Shown here one piece after another: positions 19,421 to 34,400 of a stretch of 64,000 nucleotides of DNA; position 1 is the first letter of the stretch; the number at the start of each line of letters is the position of its first letter. The translations under genes were made by a program, and so were the position numbers. The stretch comes from Lucinisca nassula. Lineage: Eukaryota > Mollusca > Bivalvia > Lucinida > Lucinidae. The notes beneath the pieces were generated by a model, which worked only from the letters and a program-made list of their open reading frames with translations, ran no database searches and was not told the origin of the DNA. The stretch lies in assembly GCA_963580285.1 (NCBI GenBank), contig OY757011.1, forward strand, positions 121,427,846 through 121,491,845. The letters run 5' to 3'.

Positions 19421-22400
19421 CTTAAAACAAACAGAAAATGGAGATTTAAGGGATTAATGTATATGTATGACACACTATTAAAGCTGTTACCACAAACAGG
19501 CAGATTCCCACTAACAGGCTGATCCCACAAATGTTGACATCATTAAGCATCATCACACCATTAATGGCTACTTTTCTAATGATGTACCCTCAGTCCTGCC
19601 CCAGAAATAAGAAAATTAATGTTTACTACCATAAACCCTAGTTTTCTCTATTTAAAGTGGGGTAAAGGATGGTGTTCATTACAGGCTTTTTCACGTGATG
19701 AAAAAATGCTTCCTCTCACATTGGGTCAGTTTCTCTTATGGTGTGTAGTTACACATAAATAAATGAATGACCTTTTTAACCCTTATCCTGCTGCATAAAT
19801 TAATTTAGCCACACCCATTTCTGACTACCACCAATCAAATTATTTGATATAATGTATGCATGCTTAATGGCAAACAGTGTAGATCCTTATCAGATCGCTT
19901 CTTCACAACCCCTAATTGCAGAATTGTGTCCCCTAGTACGACTTAAACATTTTTGGCCACATGTGTAGCATAGGGTATTAAATATATGCGACTCTTCCTA
20001 CAGTATATGATGCAGGACATTGAAACAAGCAACACACATCTACTGAACATGTGCATAAAGGATCATGATCTATATGGTAGGGTTTGTTGTGTTCAGTGGG
20101 ATAAGGGTTTAGAGCCGACTACTTTCAGAATAACTGGTCACTGAATGTCGTCACAAAGCACGGAAACACTGATGGGTAGTTTGTATCTGAGTGTTGGCTG
20201 GGAAAATGGTTATGAACAGGGACTTAAGACAATTTGTTTAACCCATGCTATCCTGTTATTTAACCCTTTTTGTCCAAAAGAAATCTACCTCCTTATATAT
20301 AGCAGGAGTCCATTGCAAAATTTAGGGGCAACAAGTTGTGTTTTTTTTTAAATTTTATTTGGAAAATGGCTTAACTTTTCACAAACAGTGTAGGCCCTGA
20401 TCAGACGCCGCGTTCTGCGGCGTCTGATCTGAGCCTGCACTGTTTGCGAGGGTACCCATTTTGGGGTTTCGGTAACTAAATCGAGGCTTTAGCGTGAAAC
20501 TATTCTAAGTGACATTTTTGGTGAAAAACACTTTTTTCCATAGTTTGATGGTGTTTTACATTTTACAACATGTGTACAAATTTCCCCATTGTGCACTAAC
20601 AAATTGCTGAGAAAAACACATATTTGTCCAACTAGTTTATCTGCATTTGATGATTTCAGTCAGTGTGAAACTAGTGCATCTGTTCGTTTAACCCTTAAAT
20701 TCCAGTATTTTAAGCAAGCACTATATACCTCATCAGACGCCGTGCTATGCCGTGTTATGTGGCATCTGATTAGATATCTACTGTTTGCCAGTGCCCCAGT
20801 ACACGAGCCCAGTCCATGTGTTACTTTTTACAATGCTCTGACATCACAAGGAGGAGACTAGCACTACTACAAATAACTGGTACCTGGATTTTGTCAGTGA
20901 CAGTCACATGGACAATAGCAGGAGGGAAGCTTCTGTAGTTAGTAATTTTGGTTGATTGATAAGCCAATGCCCCAGTAACATTTTGCATGCCTTCTCCTTC
21001 TCGTCTACTTTTGTACCATGTGACATCATCATACCTCAAAGGGGTGACATCCTCATACCTCAAAGAGTTGTGGTTCTTGCACATGACATGTGTACCATGG
21101 TATAGAACCTTGATTATTATCTCAAAAGTATCGGAGCTGTCGAAATTATAGATAGTGTGTTTGATTTGAGGTTTAACGTCCCCGTTAACACTGTAAAGGT
21201 CATTTTGGAGACATTGCTTTCAATTTTGTGGGACTTTTACCCCACATTGAGATGAAATGACATCTCAAGCCCTGCCACCCAAATAAACCAATAGTGTTTA
21301 TAAGCATGGACGGTCCAACGCGAACTGCTTTTCCTGGGCAGTCTAAGCGGTTAACCAGTACTCGTGTGCAGGTGGGTTTCAGCTCTGCGTGGAAGCATCA
21401 TGCAGCCCATCTATTTCTTCAAGCCCCGATGTGCGGTGGCCAAAATTATAGATAGATAATGGGATAAGAATAACTGATATCCATGCTTCCTAATAAAATC
21501 TTATAATTAAACTTCATTTTGATGCAAGAGAAGTAAAATCCAAGGACATTTTCTCCTTAATTCAAACTGATCATCAATGGTTGATATGTCTTTAACAACT
21601 CTCAGTCATTCTATGGTATTATTGTAAATTTGATGTGAGAATAAAAACTATTTTTTTTAAGTTTCTGCTGAAACAAATAATTACATCATAATTATAAATT
21701 CACTTTCTACTTAATGCAACACTTTTTTTGCTTCAAACTGCTTTAAAACCAGCTTTTTCCACAAGATAGACTAGTTTCGCACTAAACATTATGGCCGTAA
21801 ATTTTCAATTTCAGCGCGTAACTAGTCCATGTGATGATTTTTTTTATTTTTCAGATATTTTCAATAAAAACTGTCCACAATGGTTGCAATACACCTTTTA
21901 AACTCAAACACTCTTTCAGAATTGTTATAGAAGACAAAGCAGTAAAGAATTTCAGTTTTTTCCTTCTCCTGTAAAATTATGAAAAATGCAGATAGAATAG
22001 TTTCGCACTAAAGCCTCGAAATGGGGTAAGAAACCAATGTAGACCTCGACCAGACTGTTGGCCTAACCAAGCACATGGGTCCAGTCCAGGTTTTACAGAC
22101 TACACCCTTTACACAGAACTCTCACATGACAACCACAAGGATAGCATATTTATAAATAACCATTACCTGATTTTTTTTTACAAGCACTATATGCACAGTT
22201 TAACTTTGCTAGTCAGTGATAGTCACATAGACATTAGCAATATAACTAGCATAACTGGGATTCATTAATAACTTTGGGTCGCTTGACAAATTATCGACAC
22301 AAAAATGACCAGATTCTATCAAATAACAAGAGGCCCATGGGTCACTACGCTCACCAGAGGTAATGTGGTTTATACCATATACAGGCATGGCGCCCAAGTT

Positions 22401-25400
22401 GGTCATGTGACAGCAATCCCACGAACAAACTTTTCATGTAATTTGGTTTCAATCAGCACAGTAGTTTTAGTGGAGAAGAAGATAACAAGTTTCAAGGTCA
22501 TAGGCTGTTTGGTTCCTTAGAAGAAGATTTTTAAAGTATTTACCCAATATGGGCATGGCGACCATCTTGGTCATGTGACCAAGATCCCATGAACAAACTT
22601 TCTTTCCCCAACCTATGGAGAACCCACATGTAATTTGGTTTCAATTGGCCTAGCAGTTTCTGAGGGGAATGAAGTCTTTCGGACGCGGATGCGGACGATG
22701 GACAGCGGACCACTGCCTATACTATAAGCTCCCCCGGATCCTTTGGCTCTGGTAAGCTAAAAACCCACTGTTTTGCCTTATTTCCATACAAATGTCTAAG
22801 TGACGCAATTTGACCTTGACATAAAACAGGTCAAGGTCAACCAAATGTCATCATTTGAACAAAACATGGTATGGCCTGAGTCTTGCTGAATATTCAGTTT
22901 AGCCACACCCAATTTTGACTTTGAACCAATCAGATTACTTCATGTAATTTATTCCTACAAATTCATAAATTGAATGTCAAACAGTGTCTTTAGAAGCCAT
23001 CTGATCTGGATCTACACTGTTTGCAAAGAAAAGTGTTGTCGTGAACAGCAGGATAAGAGCCAAGTTTTTTGACACCACAACTCCATACCATACTTGTTCT
23101 AATTTGAAGAAGTACACTTTACTACTCAATGTTATGTCAGTGTAGACCATGAGATACTGCAGTCTCTGAGTCTACACTATTTGCTCAGGTCTGTCTGTCC
23201 AAATACATACAGAAAATATGGTAGCTTCTACATGTATATCTAAAATTTCAAGACTTACTAGTTTGTGTAGCTAAGCAGGCCAATATGTGTCTTAACTTGG
23301 GCCAGTTGTTCAAAACTAACACCATTAGTTAACATATCGTTAAAACTTTGATCATTAAATCTGGCAAAAAATGCTCATATATTTAATACTGTACTTATTA
23401 GAACAGTTAACAATTTGACAACTAACGAGCTTGTTAAGCCAACAATGCTTTAAACAATTGGATCCTGGTCGCAAACCCTGTATACATGATTTCTCATGAT
23501 GGAACCCAGACTATCATGAGAAAGTACCTTTTATTTCTCTGGTGTCAACAATATGAAAGCCGTTATACATAGTAGCTGTAAGAATATGGTTTCCTGCTGT
23601 TGGTTCCCATTTAATTCTCCAAATTCCCCCACCAAGACCTATGTCTGTTAAGGGCCTCTTCATCTGGTGACTATCCCATAGTAGCAACTGCTCATCGTAA
23701 CTGTAAAAATGTCCGTAATTACCAAAAAAATTTTAACAGCTATTTTATTTACTGACCTCTTCTGAAATATTAACACATTGCTCAAAACCCTCACCATGCT
23801 TAACCGATATATATCTTTTTTTGAAAACAGTACAGAAGCCAGCTGATCAGGATCAATGCTGTTTTCCATTCTGCTTCAAGATCCATGGCGAAAACTGTAA
23901 TCATGTAACACGAAATGCTGAAAATTGGGGAGGAGTGTATGTTTGTATTTTACATCCCACCAACAGCTAAGGTCATAAGGAGACAAACCTCAGTTTAAAG
24001 ACACATCCATAAGTCTGGGGAAGCCCGGCCAGGATTAAACCAACGACCCCAAGCCCAGGATCGATACCCAACCCTGGGTTTATAAGGCAAGCAGCTTAAC
24101 CACTACACCACATAGGCTTCTAAATTGGGGAGGAGTGTAGCATATTAAAATTTTCAGTGTGGTGAAGTTTTATGTATAACTGTGTATCCAAATATGCTGC
24201 ACTTACCCAAAATGCTTATTCCACAGCAATATGATCTGTATTTGTAATGATTTCTCAGTTTGCCTAAGGAGTGAAAGCCATATCCACAACACATTTCTAA
24301 TATTCTAACAAGTATCTCGAACACATGTTTCTAATATGAAATAAAGAAAATTACCCCTTAATGATCCTTATTATGCTCCTTATCTGAACCTTTGATGTTA
24401 AGTTGTGGAAATTTTTCATGAGATCTCAATGTTTTTAAGCATAATAGTTCTCCATTCAACATGTATGATGTGGATAGTTATTATAATTATCCTGAAAAGG
24501 TGCCCACAAAATATGGCTTTGTTGCAGGTCCTCACTATCATTAACAAAACGTGCGTGTATTTACCACAAACATTAAATCCAAGTTGTGTTTGATAATTGG
24601 CAAATGTTCCCTTTGATTGTGGAAAACAGTCTGATCTGACACCGTAAAAATAGCCATAAGAAGATATGACAACAACCTAAAGCCAATATGGCATTCAGAA
24701 GATTAAACACATGCAGAAAATGCTGTCTAGAAATAAAACAAACTAGCGAAGTCTCAACTATACTGCTGCTAATATCAGCAAGACTTCTTCAAGATATTGC
24801 ATAAACTATGTGGTCAAAGACTAATTGGGGTTATGGTGATACCAAGGTTTAACTATGAGGGGAGATAATTAAAATACCATGGCATCCAGAGTTGTGGTTC
24901 TTGCTCAAGACATGTCTTCTTAACCTCATGTACAACTTTACCAAGTACCATCAACATATCTCAAAGGTCTTGGGAAATATGGCGATCACAAAGTTATGTT
25001 GTAAGGGGAGATAACTAAAACACCATGGAACCCAGACTTTTGGTGCTCGCTCATGACATGTCTTAACCTCATCTACAATTGTACCTAGTACTGGTAGCAT
25101 CAACATATCTCAAATGGTATTGGAGTTATTGTGAGCACAAGGTTATTTTGTCCAGGGAGATAACTAAAATACCATGATATCCAGAGTTGTGGTTGCTGCT
25201 AATGACACACCTTCTTAACTTCCTGTACAACTATACCAAGTACCGTCAACAAATCTCAAAAGGTGTTGGTGTTATTTATTAATATCACAAGGTTAAATTG
25301 TCAGAGGCAACAATTAAAATATTACAGCACCCATAGTTACGGTTCTTGCTTATGACACACCTTCTTAACCTTGTGTACAATTGTACCCAGTCAAATCAAT

Positions 25401-28400
25401 ACCCCTCAAGGTGTATTGGAGTTATTGTAACCACAAGGTTATATTGTCAGGTGAGATAACTAAAACATGGTATCCAGAGTTGTGGTTCTTGCTCATGATA
25501 TGCCTTCTTGGTCTCATGTACAACTTTACCAAGGACCATCAATATATCTCTAAGGGTATATGAGTCATGGGGATCACAAGGTTGAATCTACCAATGGATG
25601 GACTGATGTACAGATAGACAGATGGCTGCCAGGCTGATCGCTATATCCCCCAAACCTATTCATTTTAGACTTGATTTTTCTGTAAATTACATGTATGGTA
25701 TTTGAAATAAGATGAGATTCAATTTTTTCAATGAAACAGAACTTATCCAGAAAACATCAACCTCTGTAAACTGTATGAATTCAGTGCGGACTTTACTATC
25801 GTTTTAAAGGAATCGGTGCAATGAAAATATTGCTTACGTTTCATGAGCTTACATCATCTGGTTATGAAGATATGGCAGTTTTGAGACTTTGATTTCCAAA
25901 TATTGCCATTTTTCAAGTATTTCCTGCCATAGAACAGTTATCACAAATTTGAAAACATATTTATCATTATGACGTCAAGTCTGAGAGTATAATAACGCCA
26001 TGTAATAAATTTTGTAATCCACTAGTGGATTAAATATGCAAATCAGTTAGATACATCCCGTAACATTACATGTACAATATCCTTATAACGTTGCATTTAA
26101 TAATGGCAGAATAGTGTCATTTTTTGTCGATATCATGAAAAAAAAGCGTTTTAAATGACATATGATAAATAGAATCTTGCATTCGTGTCCATGTATTGTT
26201 GAATTTATTAAACCTGTTGAGTTAAAGGGATAAAATGCTCGGCGAAGCCTCCCATTTTATCCCATTTCCTCAACTCATTTAATAAATTCTATAATACATG
26301 AGCACTCATGTAAGATCCTCCATATTGTAGATAATGCCACAATGATTAGTGGGATCCAAATCTCAACATACTACCCTATTTATCCCATATATTCTGACAC
26401 CTCAGCTCCTTACCATACTTGTTCTAAAATTTGAAACAGAACAATTTACTCCAAATGGGTCTAAGGGAGTCTTTCAGTTTTAAGTCTCACCAACATCTAA
26501 GGTCATATGGAGAAAGGACCTCGGTTTAAAGACTCATACGGAAGTCTGGAGGAGCCAGGGGATCGATCCTGCGACCCCTGGTTTACAAGGCAAGTAGCAT
26601 AACCACTACACAGCGGAGGCTTCTATCCGATGGGTCTAGAAATAGCTAGATGAGTGATGAACAATGTAGACCCTGATGAGATGCCTCATTCTGCGGCATC
26701 TCATCTGGTCTGACAGTTTGCTCAGGCATATCTGTCAAAATACATGCAGTAAATATGGTATGTGCAGAAATAAGCATTTTATATCATAATGTCTGTAGTA
26801 ACCCAGTTCCCTCACTGTTTGTATGCACCAAAGTACAATCACAGCATTTAACTATAATGTTTTATACACTTGTGATGCGTTATATTTTGAGAACTATTTG
26901 AGATACATGTACCTTGTTCAAATATTCAGCACTTTTGTGAACATCTTAAAACATAACAAAGATTATCAAGTATCAAAGTTGCAATCAGGCCAGACCTCAT
27001 TGTTTATAATGTGGCTTTCATAGCTGAAGGTCAGGTGAGTACCACAACATCTTTATTTCCATTTGTTATCATTTCAATCAGCATCTGGCTTACTCTAGCT
27101 CCCGCCTGCATACCCTTGAATAAGGAGCAACTAGTTTTAATATAGAATTATGAGATACATACCTGCCTGTCGCTAACAGGTGTTCATGAACAGGACTGCT
27201 CTGTATGCTACACACACCCATTGTATGTCTAGAAAATAGCAATAACAGTCTCAGGAAAATATAATTTTTTATAATCATTATTATTATTATTATTTTGCCA
27301 AGCATGCTTTAGGGGGAATGGATACACCTTCTGGGGAGGCAACTCATTCAAACTATTTTTGTCTCCTTTGTCAGAAGGGGTCCTGAGGAGCAAATTCTTT
27401 CCTTTCAAAGTAAACCCCTGTTTTGGAAGGTTTTAATTCACAAAAAAAGCCAACATGAAGTAGCAAAATTTGTCTCCCTTTGTAAAGATGGCGATGGAGA
27501 AATATAATTCAGATTTATCCTTTTTCCACAACTCCACTAAAATTCAGTGAATGCAGGGTTTGATTACATTATTAAGGGAGATTCAAGGAAAGTGTTCTTT
27601 TTTTAATTTGGATCAAATTATATACATTATAGATACTCATTAAATGTTTCAAGTACCCCTAAATTCTATATCAGCTAGCATCCCAGGGTTCAGCTTTTCA
27701 AGACCAATATAGATTTTAGTTCACCAATAATGTAATGATAATAATTTATTTAACCATCTAACACACTGATATTTCAGAATTGCATTTTTCACTTCTAAAG
27801 AGCATAAGAATTATACACTTTGGTCATGTCAGAAAGTGTGTGATGCCCTCACCTTTCTACTTGACAATATTTATATTAGATTCGGTACTAAGTTATTTAG
27901 ACAAATTGTGGGTATTCCGATGGGTACTAATTGCGCACCTCTTGTGGCTGATCTGTTCTTGTATTGTTATGAAAGAGACTTCATTTTGTCGCTTTCCATT
28001 GATAACCAATCTGAAATTATTGAAGCTTTTCGCTCTACTTCTAGATATTTAGATGATTTATTAAATATTGATAATACCTATTTTGATGGTTTGATCAGTC
28101 AGATTTACCCCCTAGAACTTCAGTTAAATAAAGCAAATTCTTCTGATACCGAGGCCCCGTTTTTGGATTTACATCTATCTATTGTAGATGGATTTGTTTC
28201 GTGCAAAATTTATGATAAACGCGATGACTTTGATTTTGCGATTGTAAATTTTCCTTTTTTGGATGGTGATGTTCCTCGTGCGCCATCCTATGGCGTTTAT
28301 ATTTCGCAATTAATTCGATTTGCTAGAGTGTGTAGTCATGTAACTGACTTCAACACTCGTAATAAATTATTAACGGCTAAACTCCTTAATCAGGGTTATC

Positions 28401-31400
28401 GGTACCATAAACTACGCAAAGCCTTTTCAAAATTTTATAGACGCCATTCTGATTTAATTTCAAAATTCAATATTGGACTTAAATCTCTTCTGCAACAAGG
28501 TCTATCGGAACCCGAATTTTATGGTGACTTAGTATATAAATTCAGAAAAATATATAACCGCAATGACTTCAGCACCCAATTTCGTAAAATCATTCTTCGA
28601 TATAAAAAGATTGGGTACAACATGGATATTATACGACAGACTGCATGCATGGTAGTTAACCCAATCACGGTTGGCAACTTTGCTTCCCTCTTTAATTGCA
28701 CGCCGGTGGGTCAGGCCTCAGATTCTATGACGGCTCCAACGTAAAGGCTTATTGAAAATTAAAGAGATAATGTTGGTTGGTGCCTGATGCTCTGTCTCTG
28801 GTCGGGCTCATCGGAGTCTAACTGTTGGTTTTCTTTTGCTCCAGCATTTCAGTGGTTTCTTGCTGTCGAGTCCTCACCGTTGTCTCACCTCTGTGGTTCT
28901 TTGATTTCTGTGTTCACGGAGATGTTGCACTGATGAGTTAGGAGGCCTTCATGCGGACTGAACAAATTATTTGTCTAAATCGCGACGGAAGTAAGGGCGA
29001 GGATTGTGGCCACGTAAAATCGATTTAAGCCCCCCAGTGGAAATCTTCCACTGACCGTTCCAAGGCGGCACTTCTGTGGCGATTTATTTATGTTGTTGTT
29101 TGTTACTTACTGTGTGTATCACTTGTGTCTTTTATTTTGGATGGCCATATGGCCATTTTGTGGGAAAGTAACTGTCCGTATGGCCTTCCTTTGTTTAGGT
29201 TTCCATTATGGTCTGGTCGCTTAATGTTTGTATTTCTTTCCCTTTGGTGTCTTTTATGGATGGAGTAAGTTAATTGTATCAATTCCTGATCTTTGTTTTA
29301 CTTCTACTTTATAAAGAATGTGAGATGCACCTATACTGCCAGAGCTACAATATTTTTTCAGCCAAAAAAACATGTTGATAGTGTCATATGATCTCCCAAA
29401 TGTTCATATTACTATACATTCTAGTACTGATACTGGTACAACACTAAACTGTGCAGGGCTCCAAACAGATGTTTTATATAGGGACTGTATTGTACTTGCT
29501 AGAGCATTTAATGACCAAACCTTATCCTGCTGAATAGTTTAATTTTGCCACACCCATTTCCCACTATCAACCAATCAAATTACTTGATGTAATGTTTCAT
29601 TAAAATTCACAAAGGTGGGGGTTGCTGTGATCAACAGGATGAGAATAGACTACACCATGTGGGCCCCGTCAAGCGATTTTGGTACTTATCGCCTATGCGA
29701 GCAGCGAAGGTTCAGGCGAGCCTGCGCATCCGCGCAGTCTCGCCAGAACCTTCGCTGCTCGCTCATACAAGCAGTGAATCGAGAGGAACGTTCAGACAGG
29801 AAGCCATATCCCTGGCCCCTCTGAATGGCTGGGCATGCGCAGTTAAAATTTGTCATGACGGAATGCTCGAAGACACAAATTCGCTTGGCGGGGCTCATGT
29901 GTCAATTTTTAGGAGAATGGATACACTTGGCAGATTTTTCTGCCATTTTTCAAAGGGAAACAACTTTTGAGGCATCCTGTTGGCTTCTCTATAACTTCTG
30001 TCCCACAGAAAAAGGGATCCTCAGGAGCAAATTCTTTCCTTTGAGAGTTGACCCCTACTGACAAGGGAGACAAAATAATTGTGCAGAAGTTGCCTCCCCT
30101 GATGGTACGAATTTTTCAAAAAGTTAAAATTCATTCACAATTTAACCATGCCACTGTTACACAAAATGTTTGATTGTACATTAATAAGCTAGAAATTTGA
30201 AGAAATGTAAAATTTTATCAGTAAATGGTGGAATAGGTTTTGGTATCAATTTATGCATCACGTTCAATTCTCATACAATTTTCAGTCAATAAATGTTCCT
30301 CTCAGCACCACATTTCTCAGGCCATAAATTGTCTCTAATTGCAGAGTGTTTGCTGTTTTTCTTTACACAGGATCAATCCCGGGCTTCTCCAGACTTTCGG
30401 ATGAGTCTTTAAACCAAGGTCCCGTCTCCGTATGACCTTAGCTGTTGTTGAGACGTAAAACTCAAACACTCAGTAGAATAGTCCATTGTATGGGTTCACG
30501 CAATTATTGTTGTTCTTCTCATCTCTCCATCCCTCCACTTTGCCTGGGCAAGCTAAGACCTTCTTAGTAGTTTACCAGTGCTCAAATGTTCTATCTACAG
30601 TCGAACTTCAATGGCTCGAACACCTTTGGGACCTCGAAAATCTGTTCGAGACTGGGGTAGTTCGAGCCACTGAGGTTACTGTCAGGAGGTAAAAGAGATA
30701 CTTTTAGACATAATTTCGGTGTTCTATAATGAAAACGTATGCTGTGTGTACTCATTAGAATCGCCTCATCGAGGCGATTCTAATGAGTACACACAGCATA
30801 CATTTGCAAGATAAAAGACTAAAATCTCCTTAATTATCCCCCACTATTTCTTATGTAGAGGATTTCGCTAGGGGCTCAAGAATGGGTTCGACGCATCCAT
30901 GGTAAACGAGCCATCGGTGTTCGAGCCATCGAAGTTCTACTGTATTTCAGCTCGGTGCAGAAGCACCATGCAGCCTAATCTATTTCACCAAGCCATTATG
31001 TCTGGGTAAGTTCTGAAAATGTTATCTGTATATGTTGTCTTCTTGCAAACTTTTCAATCATATTTTTGCATACAGGCAAACACTGTGGATCCTATTCAGA
31101 CTGCTCTGCTGATCTGGGTCCACAATGTTTGCAACTAGGACTACAAAAGTACCAGCAGACAACAAAGCAGACGTTAATTGTTTTGATTGGTTAAAGATTC
31201 ATTTGATATTACACCAAGTAATGGTGAAGTAAATGGCAGTTGAAGATGACCAAAGCCACTTTAAGGTGTAGTCTATCCATCTCATTTTAACCACTTAAAG
31301 TGCCCCTGCCCATCGGGACTTGAAGAAATATATTGGGCTGCATGGTGCTTCTAGGAAAAGCTGAAATTGACCAAACTTTTAAGTATTGGTAAACTCCTTA

Positions 31401-34400
31401 AAAAGTCTAAGCCTGCCAAGGAAAAGTAGCGCAAGTCAGACCATCCCTTAAACCCTAGCCGTTTCTTTGGGCAGTAGGACTTGAGATGTCATTTCATCTT
31501 CTTGTTGGGTAAAAGTCCCACAAAATCAGAAGCAACACTTTCAAAATGACATGAATAGTGCTGATGGGGATGTAAAACCCCAACATAAACAAAATCAACC
31601 ACTAAACAAGTTAGTCAAGCTTACAATGTTTCAAACAACTCAGCCCTTGTACACAAATAATAATAGTAAATGTAATATCTCTCACACTTCAAAGCTGCAG
31701 CTTTAGTGGTACCCTGCTTTTAGATAAAATGTTTGAACCCAATAGTCTTACTCTGAGCCTTGTAGAGGAACCTGCATGGGAGTACATGAACATGCTGTAT
31801 AAAAATAATTATATTCTTTATCCCATTAACAAATCCATGTAATTATACTCTTGTAAATCCCAATTAAGACATTAGTTTCCTTAATTTGACATTATAAATA
31901 GGTTGTGGGTACTCAGAGTACATGTTAGAACTGCAGTTTAATGAGGCAGTTCTAAAAAGCATCCACAATCTATGGCTGCAGCACAAATAAGAAAATAAAA
32001 TCAAAACATTTCATCAGGAAATAGCCATTTTAGAGACAGGGAAGAAAACAATTTCTCATGCATGGGACAAGAATATCCCTTTGTATGACAGTGTGTGATT
32101 TCTTTGTTTCACACTTCTGTCTCACCCTCGGGTTTATAAGCTGTCTCAGTCTATCAGCCATTGCTTAATATAGGACATGTATATTGCAGTGGAACTTTTA
32201 TTTTTTCAAACCATCTTCTGTTGTAGGTTTTGTTACCCATACGATTATGGAAGCACCTCTGTTTCTCCCTAGCTGTACATTTTTAACAGCCAAGTGTCGT
32301 GTCCTTGATCAACTTAAAATGAAATGGGCATGTGTTATCAAACTGCTGTCAAGTGTCAAGGAAAGAAGGTCATGAAATGTACATGCACTGGCTTTCATTT
32401 CAAACTTACCAGTACGTGTAAATGAATGTTTTGAAAACAAATTTAAACAGCTCACTCGAAAAATTAGTAACCCTTTTTGTACCAAATGGAATCTTCCTCC
32501 TTATATATGGCAGGAGTCCATTTCCAAATTTAGGGGTGTCAGGTTGTGTTTTTTTTTTCAAAATTTATTTGAGAAATGGCTTAACTTTTTGCAAACAGTG
32601 TAGGCCCTGATCAGACACCGCGTTTTGCTGTTTACCAAGGTACCCCTTTAGGGGTTTCTGGTACTGAAGGGGTTAAAAAAAATCTTCAGAAGGTAGGAAT
32701 AATAAAAGGCTATAGCTTTTTTGTTCATTTGCATTTGTGCGGAGGTGCTATTTGGCTCATTAATTTTCTGTCTTCTTGGGGCGTATTTGAAAATAGTTTA
32801 CCATTCACAAACCATTCTAAACAGTTGTTAAATTGCACGAGAAAAATAATGATCGGGTTGAGACTTAATAAACTGAAAACTTGCCTGAGATTTCCTTGTC
32901 TTGGTCTCAACCCCATCATAGATTCTATTAATCTCACATGGACATGTTACCATGAGCCCAGTTGTTCAAAACTTACAAGTCATTAGTTAACATACAGTAA
33001 AATTTCTGTATTAAGACCGCCTTTGGGGCTGTTCAAAAGTGGTCTTTAAGACCACTTTTGAACAGTCCCAAAGGTGGTCTCTGAGCAGATGACGATGTAC
33101 AGTCGTACCTGTCTTAAAGACCACCTGTGAACAAAGACCACCTGTGAACAAAGACCACTTCCAATTCCTCCCATCCAATTAGACTATATAATGCACCTGT
33201 CAACAGAGACCACCTGTGCACTAGGACCAGAGGACAGTCAAAATCCTTCCCAAATGCATATTTTTACCCTGAACAAAGACCACTTTGTGCTTTGAATAGC
33301 ATTGACCAAAGTTTTAATTGGGTAATTAATTGTTTGTGGACATCCTTTAACGAGCCAAAATAATTATTTTAGTGATTCATAATTAAAACCTGACATAACG
33401 TACCTTTAGGGGATTTAATAAGTGAATCATTCAGGTGTAACTGGGATTATCCAATATATACATGTATCTGCATAAATGCTGTGAAGTAATCCTTGTCTTC
33501 TAAAGAGGAGAGCAGTTGATACAAAACTAACCCTCTGAATAAAGACCACCTGTGGACAAAGACCATATTTCTTCTTTCCCTAGAAGCCTCCGTGGTCGAG
33601 TGGTTACGCTACTGGCCTTGTAAACCAGGGGTCGCAGGTTCGATCCCGGGCTTCTCCAGACTTTCGGATGAGTCTTTAAAAAAAACCGAGGTCCCGTCTC
33701 CGTATGACCTTAGCTGTTGGTGGGACGTAAAAACTGAAACACTCACTCACATTCTTCTTTCCCTTGAGTGGTCTTTGTAGACAGGTTAGACTGTATGCAC
33801 AAAACACAAAGAAAGAATAACTGAAACTTTCTAAATAAGTTTTTAAAGCAGAATTAGACTCGATTTTTGGTGGTCTTAATGGCAGAATTTTACTGTATTT
33901 TTAAAATTTTGATAGTAATTATTGATATGGCAAATACTGTAAAAATTCTAAAAATTTGGACACCTTGAGGACTTGCTGTAAATCTCCTAAAATTTTGTTT
34001 TGACAAATTTGTTTCATGAACCTGCAAGGAGTCCAAAAGATGCTAACAGAATGGCTAACAGTTAAGACCCTGATCAATCTGCTCCTTCAGGAGCAGTCTG
34101 ATCTGGGTCTGCATTGTTTGCTTAGGCCTATCTGTCCCAATACTTAGGATCATTACAGTATGCCAATATTTTGCTAAAAATAATGAGTACCTTTTGCAAA
34201 TGCGAAAGAACATCCACATTAATACCCCTGTATTAGATATTGTAGTTGCTACAGTAGTTAACATTTTACCCACTAATGAGCTTATCAACCCTTTTTTGTA
34301 CCAAATGGAATCTTCCACCTTATATAAAGCATGAGTCCATTTCTAAATTTAGGGGTGACAGGTTGTGATATCTTCAAAATTGATTTGGAAAATGACTGAA

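Noticed and set aside
20145..20351. Plus-strand frame ending in the CTCCTTATATATAGCAGGAG block
   Set aside because: The same peptide tail appears at 32422-32610 because both cross a family L MITE.
29615..30061. Four overlapping frames on both strands around 29.6-30.0 kb
   Set aside because: They arise from the GCGAGCAGCGAAGGTTC palindrome and a TTAA MITE; no protein pattern.
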